Assembly (NCBI RefSeq): GCF_014083985.1 | Contig: NZ_CP046907.1 | Span: forward strand, 3,820,501-3,884,500 | Reading direction: 5' to 3' | Length of the DNA: 64,000 nt | Source of the DNA: Streptomyces sp. SCUT-3 | Lineage (GTDB): Bacteria; Actinomycetota; Actinomycetes; Streptomycetales; Streptomycetaceae | Shown here: positions 63,076 through 64,000 of the stretch, piece after piece | How the letters are laid out: every line of letters begins with the position of its first letter | How positions within the stretch are numbered: the stretch's first letter is position 1 | The notes under the pieces: model-generated | Told to the model about the DNA's origin: nothing | What the model saw: the letters and a program-made list of their open reading frames with translations, nothing else | The model's database searches: none | Translations under genes and position numbers: made by a program

Positions 63076-64000
63076 ATGGATGCTGTGACCCAGGTACCCG
63101 TTCCGGTCAACGAGCCGGTGCGCACCTATGCCCCGGGCAGTGCGGAGCGTGCCCGGTTGGAGGCGGCACTGAAGGAGGTGGCGGGCGGTCCGCGGGAGTT
63201 GCCGATGACGATCGGCGGGGTGCGGCGGATGGGCGGCGGTGAGCGGGTGGACGTGGTGCAGCCGCACCGTCACGCGGCGCGGCTGGGCACGTTCGCGGCG
63301 GCGACCGTGGAGGATGCGCGGGACGCGGTGGAGGCGGCGCTGGCGGCGGCGCCGGGGTGGCGGGCGTTGTCCTTCGATGACCGGGCGGCGGTGCTGCTGC
63401 GGGCGGCGGACCTGCTGGCGGGGCCGTGGCGGGAGCGGATGGCGGCGGCGACGATGCTGGGGCAGTCCAAGACGGTCCAGCAGGCGGAGATCGACACGCC
63501 GTGCGAGCTGGTGGACTTCTGGCGGTTCAACGTGCATTTCGCGCGGCAGGTGCTGGCCGAGCAGCCGGTGTCCTCGCCGGGGGTGTGGAACCGCAGCGAC
63601 CACCGGCCGCTGGAGGGGTTCGTGTATGCGATCACGCCGTTCAACTTCACCGCGATCGCGGGGAACCTGCCGACGGCGCCGGCGTTGATGGGCAACACGG
63701 TGGTGTGGAAGCCGTCGCCGACGCAGACGCTGGCGGCGGTGCTGCTGATGGAGCTGCTGGAGGAGGCGGGGCTGCCGCCGGGGGTGATCAATCTGGTCAC
63801 CGGGGACGGGGTGGCGGTCTCGCAGGTGGCGCTGGCGCATCCGGAGCTGGCGGGGATCCATTTCACCGGGTCCACGGCCACCTTCCAGCACCTGTGGCGC
63901 ACGGTGGGGGAGAACATCGCGAACTACCGCACGTATCCGCGGCTGGTGGGCGAGACCGGGGGGAAGGACTTCGTGGTCGCGCACCCCTCGGCGGACCCGG
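63076..64000 (+). CDS. pruA: 1-pyrroline-5-carboxylate dehydrogenase (3' truncated by window edge)
   Basis: Oxidises pyrroline-5-carboxylate/glutamate semialdehyde to glutamate, the second step of proline catabolism. The first 308 residues are present, open to the last base. Evidence: VDVVQPHRHAARLGTF, MAAATMLGQSKTVQQAEID, VYAITPFNFTAIAGNL, WKPSPTQTLAAVLLMELL, INLVTGDG and IHFTGSTATF, ending VGETGGKDFVVAHP; these are the P5CDH group of the ALDH superfamily. The catalytic Cys lies beyond the edge. ATG 63076 has GGAGG at 7 nt. No proline dehydrogenase gene precedes it, so if linked it must be downstream. Confidence 0.93.
   Translation, partial: MDAVTQVPVPVNEPVRTYAPGSAERARLEAALKEVAGGPRELPMTIGGVRRMGGGERVDVVQPHRHAARLGTFAAATVEDARDAVEAALAAAPGWRALSFDDRAAVLLRAADLLAGPWRERMAAATMLGQSKTVQQAEIDTPCELVDFWRFNVHFARQVLAEQPVSSPGVWNRSDHRPLEGFVYAITPFNFTAIAGNLPTAPALMGNTVVWKPSPTQTLAAVLLMELLEEAGLPPGVINLVTGDGVAVSQVALAHPELAGIHFTGSTATFQHLWRTVGENIANYRTYPRLVGETGGKDFVVAHPSADP

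Overview
This is chromosomal DNA of a Streptomyces-type actinomycete. The evidence is very high G+C with strong G/C at third codon positions, a full-length WhiB nearly identical to the Streptomyces family consensus, an actinobacterial rRNA operon with no tRNA in the spacer, and the gene set whiB - manB - manA - ahcY - mtrAB-lpqB - hpf - secA. That order is shared in outline with mycobacteria (Rv3265c to Rv3240c). The species cannot be named from the window.

Layout. 1-1215: an edge-truncated HTH/TPR regulator. 1275-9453: four LytR-CpsA-Psr (LCP) cell-wall ligases on the minus strand with one GT2 glycosyltransferase between them. 9639-14229: a TIGR03089 protein, an exported peptidoglycan amidase, a sugar-1-phosphate nucleotidyltransferase and an AlkA-like glycosylase. 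14331-17320: fbiB, fbiA (coenzyme F420) and cysteine dioxygenase in one minus-strand run. 17946-24861: whiB, a 1285-residue membrane glycosyltransferase with a tyrosine-rich repeat tail, DUF5719, a zincin-like protein and DUF3499. 25049-33073: manB, a Trm112-like protein, a TobH/SIS protein, manA, a cation efflux transporter, ahcY and a hypothetical gene. 33074-35196: RDD and SpoIIM-like membrane genes. 35197-40886: rRNA operon (two good promoters, 16S, 23S, 5S, strong terminator). 41226-47068: DUF58, MoxR, DUF4350, DUF4129 and a multi-pass membrane protein, all minus. 47307-55901: mtnA-mtrA-mtrB-lpqB, comF, hpf and an orphan response regulator. 55894-57779: a YcaQ-like protein and a GNAT acetyltransferase (minus). 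57981-64000: secA, an Rv3235-family gene, DUF6912, a HAD hydrolase and the start of pruA.

How the genes fit together. The theme is cell envelope building and its control. manA, manB and a sugar-1-phosphate (probably mannose-1-phosphate) nucleotidyltransferase can make GDP-mannose, the glycosyltransferases use activated sugars, LCP enzymes attach polymers to peptidoglycan, an exported amidase cuts it, and MtrA/MtrB/LpqB couple wall status to transcription. SecA exports the secreted parts. ahcY and mtnA recycle the sulfur by-products of SAM use.

The most important caution is 41.2-45.0 kb. Three adjacent genes (DUF58, MoxR, DUF4350) carry eight apparent one-base deletions, all explainable as a G/C run one base too short. 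No other gene in the window shows this. It looks like a sequencing or assembly artefact next to the rRNA repeat rather than gene decay. I found no mobile element, CRISPR array, prophage or tRNA.
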